Assembly: GCA_947259915.1 (NCBI GenBank)
Contig: CAMYOC010000041.1
Span: 1 to 64,000, forward strand
DNA from: an uncultured Gammaproteobacteria bacterium
Lineage (GTDB): Bacteria > Pseudomonadota > Gammaproteobacteria > Steroidobacterales > XN24
Direction: 5' to 3'
DNA length: 64,000 nt
Positions 63,355-64,000 of this stretch are shown here, piece after piece (position 1 is the stretch's first letter; every line of letters begins with the position of its first letter). Position numbers and translations under genes: made by a program. The notes below the pieces were generated by a model. The model did not search any database, had not been told where the DNA came from, and saw nothing but the letters and a program-made list of their open reading frames with translations.

Positions 63355-63966
63355 ATGATGAAGATCTCCAAAAGCATACTCCGGACAGTGGCTATCGCCG
63401 CCAGTGTTGGCCTCCTTTCAGGAGACATCGCTGCTGCCGATCTGCATTTGCCCGTCAACATGCGCCTGACGGGCGTGTGGGCCAGCAGCGAGTCGTCGGA
63501 TCGCGGCCGACTCGATGCCTCTCTCAAGCCCGTAGCAGAAGGCGAGTACGAGCTGTGGTTCAAGGTCACCGGGAGTTCCGTTTTCAACCCCACGGGAAAA
63601 CCCTACCCGGATGACGGCATCTATCCGCTCCGGCTGGAGCGGATAGGTGACGATGGCCTGTCCTTTACCTATCGGCAGCCGTATCCCCGAATACCGGCGC
63701 TGTTCTTCGTTCCGAGTCGCCTGACGTATCGGGTCAGACTCGAGGGGGACGTGAAGACGACGGGTCCTGGCCGTTGGCGAGCGACGGTCAGTGATCACAA
63801 CCTCTCCTTGTCGCTCTGGGTCAGACCGGGCTCCATTGCCGGCACGTACGACTATGATGGTCGATGGGCTTCGGCGGCCGGCTCATTCAGGCTGACTGCT
63901 GATCCCCGTGAAGGTCACAAGGCAACGAAAAGGCTGCTCAAGCAGGGCTTGCCGACAGTGAATTAA
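63355..63966 (+). CDS. Exported hypothetical protein
   Basis: 203 aa from the first of two adjacent ATG codons (63355). Signal peptide ends DIAAAD. Mature part is beta-rich and without cysteines, with aromatic-polar alternation (YELWFKVTGSSVFNPTG). Not recognised; no nearby partner is evident before the window end. Confidence 0.65.
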   Translation: MMKISKSILRTVAIAASVGLLSGDIAAADLHLPVNMRLTGVWASSESSDRGRLDASLKPVAEGEYELWFKVTGSSVFNPTGKPYPDDGIYPLRLERIGDDGLSFTYRQPYPRIPALFFVPSRLTYRVRLEGDVKTTGPGRWRATVSDHNLSLSLWVRPGSIAGTYDYDGRWASAAGSFRLTADPREGHKATKRLLKQGLPTVN

Positions 63967-64000
63967 GGGGACCATTTGTTAAACAAGAGGTCAGATTGAT

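Overview
The window is 64 kb of GC-rich, densely packed bacterial chromosome. It has no rRNA, tRNA, CRISPR array or intact transposase that I could find. Gene content points to a gammaproteobacterium, probably an environmental or marine-sediment type: a TorT/TorS-like sensory pair, exported DsrE-like proteins, an NrfCD-type quinol module with a perfect FNR box, several TolB_N/TPR membrane proteins and many REP-like hairpins between genes. The taxonomic call is an inference; no marker gene is present.

Layout: 0.3-4.8 kb, an ABC operon (LolD/MacB-type ATPase, FtsX-type permease, ZnuA-like metal-binding lipoprotein, unknown membrane protein) with a probable frameshift at the third/fourth gene junction. 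4.9-7.9 kb, an exported metallo-beta-lactamase-fold enzyme, a beta-rich exported protein and a divergent TetR regulator. 8-12.4 kb, small exported proteins, two DsrE-like proteins, and a HigBA-like toxin-antitoxin pair bracketed by 70-bp direct repeats. 12.5-16 kb, a DUF885 peptidase, an MscS channel and a GFA protein. 16.2-19.3 kb, a tetraheme cytochrome/Fe-S/NrfD operon plus a monoheme cytochrome. 20-25.3 kb, an SGNH hydrolase, TorT-like protein and TorS-like hybrid kinase. 25.5-33.3 kb, unknown and DUF-family membrane/exported proteins. 33.8-39.3 kb, a lipoprotein, then a two-gene operon (five-or-so-TM protein and VWA-like lipoprotein) preceded by a clear c-di-GMP-I riboswitch and lying just downstream of a diguanylate cyclase gene. 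39.5-50.3 kb, hydrolases and peptidases (2OG oxygenase with SEC-C motif, S9 prolyl oligopeptidase, M14 carboxypeptidase, alpha/beta hydrolase, pirin) and a 1287-aa fusion of a permease with a Cys-rich region and an FG-GAP propeller. 50.4-64 kb, a LytTR regulator, cold-shock protein, methyltransferases, a NERD-like protein, a MoaD/BNR-repeat pair, a DUF1223 protein and two more TolB_N membrane proteins.

Most striking items: the c-di-GMP riboswitch on an uncharacterised VWA/membrane operon beside a diguanylate cyclase; the permease-propeller fusion; the FNR-boxed quinol module with no catalytic subunit; and a family of imperfect hairpins that recurs in many intergenic gaps.
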